From: an uncultured Clostridia bacterium
Lineage (GTDB): Bacteria > Bacillota > Clostridia > Christensenellales > Borkfalkiaceae
NCBI GenBank assembly: GCA_934247935.1
Contig: CAKQKE010000008.1
Span: 19,638 to 83,637 of the forward strand
Reading direction: 5' to 3'
Length of the DNA: 64,000 nt
The notes under the pieces are model-generated. The model did no database searches and was not told where the DNA came from. It saw nothing but the letters and a program-made list of their open reading frames with translations. A program made the translations under genes and the position numbers. Shown here piece by piece: positions 33,038-41,743 of this stretch (position 1 is the stretch's first letter; every line of letters starts with the position of its first letter).

Positions 33038-34041
33038 AACAACCCCGCCAACTCTTCAAGCGTAAATTTTTGCACTCGACAATCGCCTATATCGAAAATC
33101 GTGATGAAATTTATGACGCCGCCCCGATATTTTTTATCTTTTATTATTTGCGAAATAATTTCTTCTTTTTTAAACGGAATAGTCAAATCAAAATCAAACT
33201 CGTTTAAAAGACTTTTAAGTCTCTCGTATTTTTCGTTTGGCATTCTATAATAATTTTTAGACACGTTTAAAGCCGCGGCAATTCCCTTTGCCACACAAAC
33301 TCCGTGCGCAAGCGTAAAGCAGGACAACGTCTCGACGGCGTGCCCCACGGTATGCCCCAGATTTAACAGCATACGGTTTCCACAGTCCTTTTCATCCTCT
33401 TCGACAAGTTTGATTTTTACCTTTAAGCAATCGGCTATCATCTTTCCATCAATGCCGTTTTTGACCTTTTTACAGCATACGGTATCGCTCAAATAGGCAT
33501 ATTTGACGTATTCGCCAAGCCCGTTCGACATTTCGTCAACGCTTAAAGTATTGAGTGCGGACACATTGATATACACGCCCGACGGCTGATAAAACGTGCC
33601 GATTAAATTTTTACCGCAAGGCAAATCTATCCCCGTTTTTCCACCGACGGAAGAATCTATCATACCGATCAGCGACGTCGGCACTTGATAATAGGGTATT
33701 CCCCGCATATAAGTAGAAGCGACAAATCCCGTCAGGTCTCCGACAACACCGCCACCGAGAGCGATCAATGCGTCGCCCCTCGAAAAATCGTTTTCAGCCA
33801 AAAAGGTCAACAGATTTTTATAACTTTCAAACGACTTGCTTTTTTCGCCCTCGTCAACCGCAAACGAAAAAATTTGCTTACCCAAAAGAGCCTTGCTTAC
33901 CGTTTTCAAATAAAGCAAAGCGACTTTTTTGTCCGAAACTATACATATTTTATCTTCTTTTACCGTTTCGGCAAGTCTGCCGTAATCGTCGGCGACTACG
34001 ATTTTATATTTATTTTGCGTGTTGACTTTAAATGTAATCAT
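33034..34041 (-). CDS. aroB: 3-dehydroquinate synthase
   Basis: 335 residues. It cyclises DAHP to 3-dehydroquinate with NAD+ and a divalent metal. Motifs: DEGEKSKSFESYKNLL (about 62-77), LGGGVVGDLTGFVASTYMRG (about 94-113), QVPTSLIGMIDSSVGGKTGID (about 118-138) and the metal ligands in NLGHTVGHAVE and HGVCVAKGI. Its end overlaps the aroA start by four bases. Confidence 0.97.
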   Translation of the reverse strand: MITFKVNTQNKYKIVVADDYGRLAETVKEDKICIVSDKKVALLYLKTVSKALLGKQIFSFAVDEGEKSKSFESYKNLLTFLAENDFSRGDALIALGGGVVGDLTGFVASTYMRGIPYYQVPTSLIGMIDSSVGGKTGIDLPCGKNLIGTFYQPSGVYINVSALNTLSVDEMSNGLGEYVKYAYLSDTVCCKKVKNGIDGKMIADCLKVKIKLVEEDEKDCGNRMLLNLGHTVGHAVETLSCFTLAHGVCVAKGIAAALNVSKNYYRMPNEKYERLKSLLNEFDFDLTIPFKKEEIISQIIKDKKYRGGVINFITIFDIGDCRVQKFTLEELAGLL

Positions 34042-34219
34042 TCTGTTTTACGCTTTCCGCATCCCGAAAATTATTTTATTTTTGTTGCGCACGTTACAAT
34101 TATTTTACTTTTAATGCAAACCTTGACAATCATCTTGCTGTCGTTGCTCCACGGCAACAGTTTTAAGCCGTTAAAAATTAATTAACCAAAACCGTTCGGC
34201 AACGTCTTTTTCAAAATCT

Positions 34220-35227
34220 CTATACTTGCTTTCCCGCTATCGGCAACATTCTGTTTACCGTTTGCACAATTTCTTTCAGTTCGTCAGGTTTAATCGATTG
34301 TGCCCCGTCCGAAAACGCCTCCGACGGACTATAATGAACCTCGAGCATTAATCCGTCTGCACCCGCGCCTACGCTCGCAAGCGACAGCGGTTTTACCATG
34401 TAATTAATTCCCGACGCGTGCGACGGGTCAACAATTACCGGTAAGTGCGTTAGTTTTTTAATTATCGGCACGGACGAAATATCAAGAGTGTATCTCGTGT
34501 ATTTTTCAAACGTACGTATACCCCTTTCACACAAAATTATATGCGACGTCCCCTCGCTCATGAGATATTCCGCGCTTAAAAGCCACTCTTCGATTGTGTT
34601 TGCAAATCCCCTTTTTAAAAGTACGGGTTTGCCCGTCTTGCCCACTTCTTTTAAAAGTTCAAAGTTTTGCATATCCCTTGCGCCGATTTGCAAAAGGTCG
34701 ATATCTTTAAACAAATCGACGTGTTTTACGCTCATAATTTCGGACACGACGGGAAGTCCCGTTTCTTCTTTTGCCTTTAAAAGATACTCTATACCCGTCT
34801 CTTTAAGACCTTGAAAAGCATAAGGCGAAGTCCTTGGTTTAAACGCGCCGCCGCGCAAAAGCGTTGCTCCGGCCTTTTTTACCGCACGTGCGATTTCAAC
34901 AACTTGCTTTTCGGACTCGACCGAGCAAGGTCCGGCGATTATCTGAAAATTTTCTCCGCCGAATTTACGTCCTCCAACGTCGACGATAGTATCTCCATTT
35001 TCATAGCGATTGACTTTTTTAAACGGCTCGCAACCGCAATCGACACTCTCGACAAAATCGAAAAGGCGTACGTTTTCAACCTCGTTTAACGGCAGGTCTC
35101 CGACTGCATTTATCACGTACTTTCCGTCTTTACGTCGCAAATCGCACTCGAGCCCGAGGGACTTTACACAATCGAAAAGATCGACCAATTTTTCAACAGG
35201 GGTATTATTTTTTAGGACAATTACCAT
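34220..35227 (-). CDS. aroF: 3-deoxy-7-phosphoheptulonate synthase, type I-beta with N-terminal regulatory domain
   Basis: 335 residues. It condenses PEP and erythrose-4-phosphate, the entry step of the shikimate pathway. Residues 1-70 form a ferredoxin-like domain (VIVLKNNTPVEKLVDLFDCVKSLGL) known in Thermotoga-type enzymes for feedback binding of Tyr/Phe. The barrel follows with IIAGPCSVESEKQV (about 95-108), LLRGGAFKPRTSPYAFQG (about 123-140), KRGFANTIEEW and DPSHASGIN. First gene of the operon, behind a promoter and an attenuator-like hairpin. The following 178-base gap to aroB holds no gene. Confidence 0.95.
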   Translation of the reverse strand: MVIVLKNNTPVEKLVDLFDCVKSLGLECDLRRKDGKYVINAVGDLPLNEVENVRLFDFVESVDCGCEPFKKVNRYENGDTIVDVGGRKFGGENFQIIAGPCSVESEKQVVEIARAVKKAGATLLRGGAFKPRTSPYAFQGLKETGIEYLLKAKEETGLPVVSEIMSVKHVDLFKDIDLLQIGARDMQNFELLKEVGKTGKPVLLKRGFANTIEEWLLSAEYLMSEGTSHIILCERGIRTFEKYTRYTLDISSVPIIKKLTHLPVIVDPSHASGINYMVKPLSLASVGAGADGLMLEVHYSPSEAFSDGAQSIKPDELKEIVQTVNRMLPIAGKQV

Positions 35228-35247
35228 ATTTCACCAAACTATACGCC

Positions 35248-35278
35248 GAAAAATAAAACGGTCGGCACTTACCGACCG
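35248..35278 (-). terminator. Attenuator-like terminator in the aroF leader
   Basis: CGGTCGGTAAGTGCCGACCG hairpin followed by TTTTATTTTT on the minus strand, 21 bases upstream of the aroF start codon and downstream of its promoter. Confidence 0.65.
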
Positions 35279-35359
35279 CTCAATAACAAAACCGTTAAAA
35301 AGACAACCGTTGCCCCTCATTTTACGGCATAATGCAATAAATTTTATCTTTTCAAAAAA

Positions 35360-35388
35360 ATTGTACACTATTTTGACTTTTCCGTCAA
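35360..35388 (-). promoter_or_regulatory. Promoter of the shikimate operon
   Basis: TTGACG (35383-35388), 17 bases, TACAAT (35360-35365). Confidence 0.7.
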
Positions 35389-35497
35389 GAATATTTAAAA
35401 AACTTTAATTATTTTAATAATATATATTTGGCATATTTAGTCCGACTTTGGCGCAATAATAATTTTTATTTTGTAAAAACACATATAAACTTGCCTC

Positions 35498-35543
35498 AAA
35501 ATTGCCGTTTTTACGCAATACGTATCATATAAACGCGACAAAA
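35498..35543. repeat. Dispersed palindromic repeat, copy 10
   Basis: AAAATTGCCGTTTTTACGCA then ATACGTATCATATAAACGCG; 59 bases past the MoxR stop codon. A further hairpin (AAAACCGCC/GGCGGTTTT type, about 35563-35588) follows and may terminate moxR. Confidence 0.75.
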
Positions 35544-35601
35544 CCACCAAAAGGCGAAAGAAAAAACCGCCTTTAAACAAGACGGTTTTATATAAACTGA
35601 A

Positions 35602-36603
35602 TTAGTTTTTCTTTGCGTTTTTATAAGAAGCGAGTTCTTTTAAAATCATAGTTACGATTTCGTCGGTAGAAACCCTTTCGGCAATCGCCTCGAAATTAAG
35701 TTTCATACGGTGACGAAGTACAGGATAAGCCAACTCGTCGATATCATCGAAGTCGACCATATGTCTGCCGAGCATCAACGCCCTTACTTTTGCCGCAGAT
35801 ATAAGTGCCTGACCCGCTCTCGGACTTGCGCCGAGTCTTACGAACTTTTTAGCCGTTTGAGTCGCACAGTCGCTGTCCGGGTGAGTTGCCGAGCAAAGCA
35901 CCATAGCATATTTCATAACCTCGCGCGAAACCTCGATTTTGTTTGCCGTTGCCCTCATTTCAAGCAGTTGCTCACCGTTACATGCCGCGTCGGCAACCTC
36001 ATCCATAGTCTTTTGAGTCATGTTGACGATACCCATAAGTTCTTCAAGACTGGGGTTTTTTACGACGAGTTTAAACATAAAACGGTCCATTTGCGCCTCG
36101 GGAAGAGGATAAGTACCGTCTTGCTCTATCGGGTTTTGCGTTGCAAGCACGAAGAACGGCTCGTTGAGTTTTCTCGAAACGCCCATTACCGTTACTTTAT
36201 GCTCCTGCATTGCCTCGAGTAGTGCCGATTGAGTCTTGGGCGTCGCACGGTTGATTTCATCCGCAAGCACTATATTGCTGAATATCGGTCCGGGTTGGAA
36301 ATTGAAATTTGTGTTTCCGTTTTCGTCTTTAATAATAATATTTGTACCCGTAACGTCGGCGGGCATAAGGTCGGGCGTAAATTGAATTCTTGAAAACGGC
36401 AAATCGAATACTCTGCCGAGCGTTCTTACAAGACGAGTCTTTCCTACGCCGGGCACGCCTTCCAAAAGAACGTTGCCGCCCGCAATCATGGCGATAAGGG
36501 TGTTTTCTATAATGTCCTTCTGACCGATAACGTCCCTCTCGATTTGTTTGAAAATGTTGTCTATTTGTTGACTGAATTTTTGGATGTTTGCATCTGCTGC
36601 CAT
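35602..36603 (-). CDS. MoxR-family AAA+ ATPase
   Basis: 333 residues from the ATG at 36603 (MAADANIQKFSQQIDNIF), preceded by AAGAGGTACC; an upstream frame extension lacks a start signal. Walker A LLEGVPGVGKTRLVRTL (about 52-68), Walker B ADEINRATPKTQSALLEAM (about 112-130), sensor 1 ATQNPIEQDGTYPLPEAQ (about 153-170) and sensor 2 region LGASPRAGQALISAAKV (about 262-278) are intact. MoxR proteins act as chaperone-like ATPases with VWA-domain and DUF58 partners. None is adjacent here, so its partner must be encoded elsewhere. Confidence 0.92.
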   Translation of the reverse strand: MAADANIQKFSQQIDNIFKQIERDVIGQKDIIENTLIAMIAGGNVLLEGVPGVGKTRLVRTLGRVFDLPFSRIQFTPDLMPADVTGTNIIIKDENGNTNFNFQPGPIFSNIVLADEINRATPKTQSALLEAMQEHKVTVMGVSRKLNEPFFVLATQNPIEQDGTYPLPEAQMDRFMFKLVVKNPSLEELMGIVNMTQKTMDEVADAACNGEQLLEMRATANKIEVSREVMKYAMVLCSATHPDSDCATQTAKKFVRLGASPRAGQALISAAKVRALMLGRHMVDFDDIDELAYPVLRHRMKLNFEAIAERVSTDEIVTMILKELASYKNAKKN

Positions 36604-36749
36604 AGGGTACCTCTTGCTTATATAAAAGTATTTCAATCGATTTTTTGCCGTTCGACCGCTTCTTCGCCGCAAAAAACTCCGTTTTTATGCGATTTAAAAG
36701 CGATTTTCCTTACAATTGTCGACCGTTTTTACAAATTCTATTAAATATT

Positions 36750-36779
36750 ATTATATACTGATTTTACTTTCTTTGTCAA
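36750..36779 (-). promoter_or_regulatory. Promoter of the MoxR gene
   Basis: TTGACA (36774-36779), 18 bases, TATAAT (36750-36755). Confidence 0.65.
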
Positions 36780-36913
36780 TCAAATTAGCACACGCTATGC
36801 TTATATCCGCTGTTTTTCACGGTAATAATTTTATCCTAACCGAATAAAATACTTTAATTTTACATTTGATTGTATGTTTGTTTACAAATCGTCGTTATTT
36901 ACAATGCGTTTTA

Positions 36914-36942
36914 TTGACAAACAAAATCCGTTGTGATAAAAT
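36914..36942 (+). promoter_or_regulatory. Promoter of the ArsB/NhaD-type permease gene
   Basis: TTGACA (36914-36919), 17 bases, TAAAAT (36937-36942); expected start at about 36949, five bases before the ATG. Confidence 0.65.
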
Positions 36943-36953
36943 CCACTATTGTT

Positions 36954-38258
36954 ATGTTAACCGCAGTAATTATTTTTTGCGTTACTACCATAGTGATGAT
37001 AGCGAGCGTGCTGTTTTTTCCGAAACTCAATATAAAGCGTCTGCATTTAGACACGTATTACATAATCACGACGATCGGCGCGATTGCGATGCTCGTTTTC
37101 AATAAAACCGATTTTTCAACCGTGGCAAAAGCACTTACTTCGCACTCGGCGATAAACCCGATTAAAATTTTGCTTTTGTTTATCTCGATGACGGTGTTGT
37201 CGATTTTTTTGGACGAACTCGGCTTTTTCAGATATTTGGCAAGTTTTACCTTAAAACACGCAAAGTCGGGGCAATTTAAATTGTTTTTGTATCTGTATCT
37301 GACCGTTTCGGTGCTTACGGTATTTACTTCAAACGATATAATAGTGCTGTCGTTTACGCCGTTTATATGCTATTTTGCCAAAAACGCAAAAATAAATCCT
37401 CTGCCATATTTAACCGCCGAATTTGTGGCGGCAAACACCTGGAGCATGGCTTTGATAATAGGCAACCCAACCAATATCTACCTTGCGACGGCTTGCGGAT
37501 TGAGTTTTGCAAAATACCTCTCGATAAGCATTTTACCCACGGTTTTTGCCGGTATAACCGCCTTTATAACGCTTCTGCTTATTTATAAAAAACAATTACG
37601 TCAGCCGATTTCCGGCGAAAGCGAAGAAGTAAAAATCGATGACAAATTGTTGCTTGTTATAGGAATAATTCATCTGGGCATTTGCACGGTGCTGCTTGCG
37701 ATATCGTCGTATATAGGCATAGAAATGTGGCTTGTGTCGGTTTGCGCCGTAATAAGTTTGGCTGTGACAAATTTGATAATAAGTTTAATAAGAAAACGCC
37801 GTCCCTCTCAACTTTTAAGTTGCGTAAAACGCGCGCCGTATCAACTTGTACCTTTTGTTGTGTCTATGTTTGTAATGATAGTCGCGTTAAACAGTCAAGG
37901 CGCAACGCAAAAACTCGCCGCATTGCTCGGCGGAAATTATCCGATTTTAAAATACGGCGTAAGTTCGTTTTTGTTTTCAAACATAATCAACAACATACCC
38001 ATGAGCGTGTTGTTTTCGTCGGTTTTGCAAGTGTCGGGAAATTCTTTGCCCGCCGTATTTGCAACGATAATCGGCTCTAATCTCGGTGCGATTCTGACGC
38101 CGATAGGCTCGCTTGCAGGCATAATGTGGACGTCTATTTTAAACAAGTACGGTCAAAAATTTTCTTACACCGACTTTTTGAAAAACGGCATTGCGTGCGG
38201 CGTACCCACTTTGGCGGCTGCGCTTTTAGGTCTATTCATTGCATTTTTAATAATTTAG
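36954..38258 (+). CDS. ArsB/NhaD-superfamily ion permease
   Basis: 434 residues from the ATG at 36954; a GTG at 36933 is in frame but lies inside the promoter. About 11 membrane helices in two inverted halves. Hallmarks are TSNDIIVLSFTPFICYFA (about 125-142), NTWSMALIIGNPTNIYLA (about 165-182) and the second-repeat NIINNIPMSVLFSSVLQ (about 340-356). The family exports arsenite or exchanges Na+/H+, or moves dicarboxylates. No ars or nha partner gene is present, so the substrate is open. No ribosome binding site is visible; the transcript looks nearly leaderless. The TAG stop codon is the first three bases of a palindromic repeat. Confidence 0.85.
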   Translation: MLTAVIIFCVTTIVMIASVLFFPKLNIKRLHLDTYYIITTIGAIAMLVFNKTDFSTVAKALTSHSAINPIKILLLFISMTVLSIFLDELGFFRYLASFTLKHAKSGQFKLFLYLYLTVSVLTVFTSNDIIVLSFTPFICYFAKNAKINPLPYLTAEFVAANTWSMALIIGNPTNIYLATACGLSFAKYLSISILPTVFAGITAFITLLLIYKKQLRQPISGESEEVKIDDKLLLVIGIIHLGICTVLLAISSYIGIEMWLVSVCAVISLAVTNLIISLIRKRRPSQLLSCVKRAPYQLVPFVVSMFVMIVALNSQGATQKLAALLGGNYPILKYGVSSFLFSNIINNIPMSVLFSSVLQVSGNSLPAVFATIIGSNLGAILTPIGSLAGIMWTSILNKYGQKFSYTDFLKNGIACGVPTLAAALLGLFIAFLII

Positions 38259-38298
38259 CCGTTTTTACGCAATACGTAGCGAGTAAAACGAACAAATT
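38256..38298. repeat. Dispersed palindromic repeat, copy 11
   Basis: TAGCCGTTTTTACGCAATAC then GTAGCGAGTAAAACGAAC. The permease stop codon TAG is its first three bases. Confidence 0.7.
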
Positions 38299-38319
38299 AC
38301 ATCCTTAACACCACATATT

Positions 38320-38354
38320 AAAAGGCTTGCAGCAGATGATGCCACGAGCCTTTT
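38320..38354 (+). terminator. Terminator after the permease
   Basis: AAAAGGCT and AGCCTTTTTT arms with a 17-base loop on the plus strand. Confidence 0.6.
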
Positions 38355-38414
38355 TTGCATTTATTTCGTCGTTTAATTTTAATAAATCTTTTATTGTAAT
38401 ACTTGTTTTCGCAC

Positions 38415-38444
38415 AAAAAAAGACCCTTTCTCGGGGTCTTTTTT
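38415..38444 (-). terminator. Terminator of rnpB
   Basis: AGACCC/GGGTCT stem with flanking A and T runs, immediately after the RNA's 3' end. Confidence 0.75.
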
Positions 38445-38448
38445 CAAG

Positions 38449-38780
38449 TTAACCTGTAAGCCGGGTTCTGTCATTTAAGATGGTTATCTATCTAGGTTTA
38501 CCGTTACCGATAAACTCAAGCGACGTCGATCAGGCAGACATAACTAGCCGTTTTATAGTCTGCCCCTATCTTGCTCCGGATGGGGTTTACATAGCATCCC
38601 GCGTTACCGTGGGACCGGTGAGCCCTTACCTCGCCATTTCGCCCTTACCCTTGCGGGCGGTATTATTTCTGTTGCACTTTCCTTGAAGTCGCCTTCACCG
38701 GCCGTTAGCCGGCATCCTGCTATATGGAGCCCGGACTTTCCTCATTGACGTTTCCGCCACCGCAACCATCCGATTAACTT
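38449..38780 (-). ncRNA. rnpB: RNase P RNA (type A)
   Basis: About 330 bases on the minus strand. The 5' universal block GAGGAAAGTCCGGGCTCC, the GATGCCGGCTAACGGCCGG P-loop, AAGGAAAGTGCAACAGAAA and GGTAAGGGCTCACC in the middle, AAACCCCATCC, and the 3' GACAGAACCCGGCTTACAGG segment appear in the correct order. It is the catalytic RNA that removes tRNA 5' leaders. It has its own promoter and terminator. Ends are placed by eye to within about 10 bases. Confidence 0.95.
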
Positions 38781-38786
38781 AATCTT

Positions 38787-38815
38787 ATTATAACACCCAT
38801 TTTGCCCCTTGTCAA
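38787..38815 (-). promoter_or_regulatory. Promoter of rnpB
   Basis: TTGACA (38810-38815), 17 bases, TATAAT (38787-38792), starting one base after the ddl stop codon. Confidence 0.8.
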
Positions 38816-38816
38816 A

Positions 38817-39938
38817 CTACTTTTTGCCGTTTACGTTTTCTATGTTTAAAATATTGCTGAAATAAGTCCTTTTTGTTCTTTGGCTGTCTTTAAACTCTTT
38901 TTCTCCCTGAATAATTATCGAAGTGAGCATGGAAGAAAATTCTTTCATCGATTTACAGAACAAATAATACGCCATCGAGCCGGGTACTGTATTAAGTTCG
39001 TTTAAATACACAACCCCGTCCGCAACGAGATAATCCGCCCTGATCACGCCCCTGAAACCGCAACTTTCATAAATGTGTTTCGTGGTTTGTTTGATTTTTT
39101 CGGAGATTTCCTCGGGAATGTCGGCGGGAAATTTTTTGTCCGCCCCGTTTTTGTAGTTTAAGTATTTATCTTTAAAAGATAAAATTTCCTCTTTTGGTAT
39201 AGGTTGTTCACACTCCGATATTATGATTTTGTCTTCAGTTTTATATGCGGCGCAATTTATTTCGGTGCAATTTAAAAGAGCCTTTTCCACGATGACTTTT
39301 TCGTCGTAACAAAACGCCGTATCAAGCGCGTAACGGAGTTCTTGCCTGTCTTTGCATACTTTTATACCTATGCTCGAGCCGAGCGACGCGGGTTTGACAA
39401 TCGCGGGATAAGGCGTGGTTTTTTCGATTCGCTTTATAAATTCGTCTTCATCCTTGTAATAATGTTTTCTTGAAATGCAAACGTCATTCAAGCACTTTAC
39501 CTTTATACCTTTAAGCACTTGCTTTGTAAAATGCTTATCCATTGAAAACGAAGAAGAATAAATGTCGGGCGAACAAAAAGCGAACGGACACATTTTTACA
39601 TAACCCGCAAGCGCGCCGTCCTCTCCGCAAACGCCGTGAATACAATTTACCCCCGCATCTAAATCTGCGATTTTTTTATGTCTGCCGCCATGCAACTTAT
39701 ACAGCGTCCTGTCCCCCGCAAACAATGTAACCGCACTAAGTTTTTTATAGTTTAAATTTTTATAATTGCTTACGTTGAAAAGCGATTCGCCCGTGTACCA
39801 CTTACCGTCTCTGTCGATATAAATCGGCACGGGATTGTAAATACTTTTATCCAATGAGTTTAAGGTAAGCACGCCCGTGATTACCGAAATATCGTGTTCC
39901 ACCGAAACTCCGCCGAAAAAAACCGCTATGTTTTTCAT
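38817..39938 (-). CDS. ddl: D-alanine--D-alanine ligase
   Basis: 373 residues. It forms the D-Ala-D-Ala dipeptide for peptidoglycan. ATP-grasp features: IAVFFGGVSVEHDISVITG (about 3-21), HGVCGEDGALAGYV (about 94-107), YPAIVKPASLGSSIGIKV (about 176-193), and the C-terminal GFRGVIRADYL and NELNTVPGSMAYYLF (about 307-330). The loop that distinguishes D-Ala-D-Ala from D-Ala-D-Lac ligases has a Tyr-rich, D-Ala-type look but I cannot settle it by eye. It lies downstream of the Mur ligase that would use its product. Confidence 0.95.
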   Translation of the reverse strand: MKNIAVFFGGVSVEHDISVITGVLTLNSLDKSIYNPVPIYIDRDGKWYTGESLFNVSNYKNLNYKKLSAVTLFAGDRTLYKLHGGRHKKIADLDAGVNCIHGVCGEDGALAGYVKMCPFAFCSPDIYSSSFSMDKHFTKQVLKGIKVKCLNDVCISRKHYYKDEDEFIKRIEKTTPYPAIVKPASLGSSIGIKVCKDRQELRYALDTAFCYDEKVIVEKALLNCTEINCAAYKTEDKIIISECEQPIPKEEILSFKDKYLNYKNGADKKFPADIPEEISEKIKQTTKHIYESCGFRGVIRADYLVADGVVYLNELNTVPGSMAYYLFCKSMKEFSSMLTSIIIQGEKEFKDSQRTKRTYFSNILNIENVNGKK

Positions 39939-39993
39939 AAAAAAAGCCTCCGCATTATTATATGCAAAGGCTCAAAATAATTCGACTAATGTG

Positions 39994-40039
39994 AAAACTT
40001 GCCGTTTTTACGCAATACGTATCGTGTAAAATAAAACTC
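39994..40039. repeat. Dispersed palindromic repeat, copy 12
   Basis: AACTTGCCGTTTTTACGCAA then TACGTATCGTGTAAAATA; 36 bases past the Mur ligase stop codon. Confidence 0.75.
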
Positions 40040-40074
40040 ACTTCAACTTTTTCCCGATTTCTTTTAATAAAAAT

Positions 40075-41742
40075 TTATTCAAACTTGTCGGGGAGGTCGT
40101 TTTCAAAAAGTACCGTGTCGCCGCTTTTCACTATGCGCGCCAAAATTGTTTTTGCGTCCTCAAGCGTCTTTGCCGGCAATACGTTCTGAGCATTAAACCC
40201 CTCGTCAATCAACGCGTCGCGGATTTTGTATGCCCCGTATTTACCCACGGGAATGACGTAGTCTGCGATTTGTGCAAGCAATTTACCGAACTCGTAATTA
40301 AGTTTGTCTTCGTCTTTGCCTTGCTCTACCATGCCGGGCGTAACGACTATTTTATTTCCGTCGAAAAGTTTTAAAGTGTCGAGCGCGACTTTTACGCCCA
40401 CGGGATTGCAGTTGTATGCGTCGTCGATTACGGTCACGCCTGCGGCGGTAATTTGCACTTCCATCCGATGCGGCGTAGGCTCAAGATTTTCAATCGCCGC
40501 CGAAATTTCTTCAAGCGACACGCCCATTTTATAAGCGAGCGCGGCAGACAAGCAAATATTTTCAACGTTCCCGCTGCCCAAAAGTTTGGTTTTACAATTT
40601 ATTTTTTCTCCGTTTATATTAAGCGTAAATTCGCTGCCTTGTTGAGAATATTTTATATCGTCGGCATATACTTCGTTTTTACTTCCGATACCGGCAAGCG
40701 TTTTTTCTTTTTCGCATCTATAGTACATTTTTACGCTTTGCTCGCTCTCTCCCGAAAATACGGCGTAATTTCCTTTCATATTTTGGATAAGTTCGTACTT
40801 CGTCTCGACGAGATTTTCCATCGTGCCGAACGTTTCCATATGCTGATTCGTAATACCGCACATAATTGCGTAATCGGGCTTTACCATTTCGCACAACGCC
40901 TTGACGTCTCCTCTGCGTTTTGCTCCCATTTCTGCCACGAATACTTCATACGTATCGTCCAAACATTGCAAAGATTTGCAAATTCCGAGCGGCGTATTGT
41001 ACGACTTGGGGGTGCTTAAAACTTTATATTTTTTTTCAAGCATTGCGGTTAAAATATTCTTTACCGACGTTTTTCCGTAACTTCCCGTAATGCCTATTTT
41101 AATAAGACCTTGTGTATCGTCAAGTTTTTTGGTACACTTTGCAACGTATTTTGCGTTGTTTGCTCTTTCAAAAGGCGAAATAATTTTGCACGACAGCAAA
41201 ACCGCGTAAGGCACAAACATGGGCGTAAGGCAAATTAAAAAATACCTTACCGCAATTATATCGTTGTTTCTGAGAGGATAAAATATCGCGTCGCACGCAA
41301 ACGTCACGACAAGAGAAAACACAAAAAACAGCACGCCGCACACACACATTTGTCTTACCATGCGTTTTGTATGCACAAGCGGCAGTTTTTTCTTGATTTG
41401 CCTGTCTTTATGTTTGTATATCGCTATGAAATATATATAAAAAACAAAACCTATATAACTTTCAAACGGCGATTTCCAGAATAAAAACGCCACCGACACC
41501 GCCAAGAACAAAAACACCGACAGCATCGACGTCATTGCCGTACGCAAGAGAAAAGCGTTTTCTTTCTTTTTAAGCCATTTTTTATATTCGTAAGAGTCGT
41601 AACCGCATTGTTGCATGGTTTGAAAAAACTTATACGAAACCATAAAAAGAATAAGCGTATTCAAAAGCGCAACGACTAAATACACCCACACGTTGTCAAA
41701 TTTTATTAGTTGCGCAAACGATTTCATATCTTTTAAATGCAT
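40075..41742 (-). CDS. Membrane-anchored MurF-type Mur ligase
   Basis: 555 residues. Residues about 15-195 form four to five membrane helices (LVVALLNTLILFMVSY, MLSVFLFLAVSVAFLFW, CVCGVLFFVFSLVVTFACD, YFLICLTPMFVPYAVLL). Residues about 210-555 hold the Mur ligase ATP-binding and C-terminal domains: GITGSYGKTSVKN, VFVAEMGAKRRGDV, ITNQHMETFGTMENLVETK, DDAYNCNPVGVK and TPGMVEQG. These match MurF, which adds D-Ala-D-Ala to the muropeptide, but the usual MurF N-terminal UDP-binding domain is absent and replaced by the membrane part. It may act on a lipid-linked or membrane-associated substrate. It follows the hydrolase gene by one base. Confidence 0.85.
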   Translation of the reverse strand: MHLKDMKSFAQLIKFDNVWVYLVVALLNTLILFMVSYKFFQTMQQCGYDSYEYKKWLKKKENAFLLRTAMTSMLSVFLFLAVSVAFLFWKSPFESYIGFVFYIYFIAIYKHKDRQIKKKLPLVHTKRMVRQMCVCGVLFFVFSLVVTFACDAIFYPLRNNDIIAVRYFLICLTPMFVPYAVLLSCKIISPFERANNAKYVAKCTKKLDDTQGLIKIGITGSYGKTSVKNILTAMLEKKYKVLSTPKSYNTPLGICKSLQCLDDTYEVFVAEMGAKRRGDVKALCEMVKPDYAIMCGITNQHMETFGTMENLVETKYELIQNMKGNYAVFSGESEQSVKMYYRCEKEKTLAGIGSKNEVYADDIKYSQQGSEFTLNINGEKINCKTKLLGSGNVENICLSAALAYKMGVSLEEISAAIENLEPTPHRMEVQITAAGVTVIDDAYNCNPVGVKVALDTLKLFDGNKIVVTPGMVEQGKDEDKLNYEFGKLLAQIADYVIPVGKYGAYKIRDALIDEGFNAQNVLPAKTLEDAKTILARIVKSGDTVLFENDLPDKFE

Positions 41743-41743
41743 T

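Noticed and set aside
36933..36953. GTG start for the ArsB/NhaD-type permease
   Set aside because: It lies between the -35 and -10 elements of a consensus promoter and could not be in the transcript.
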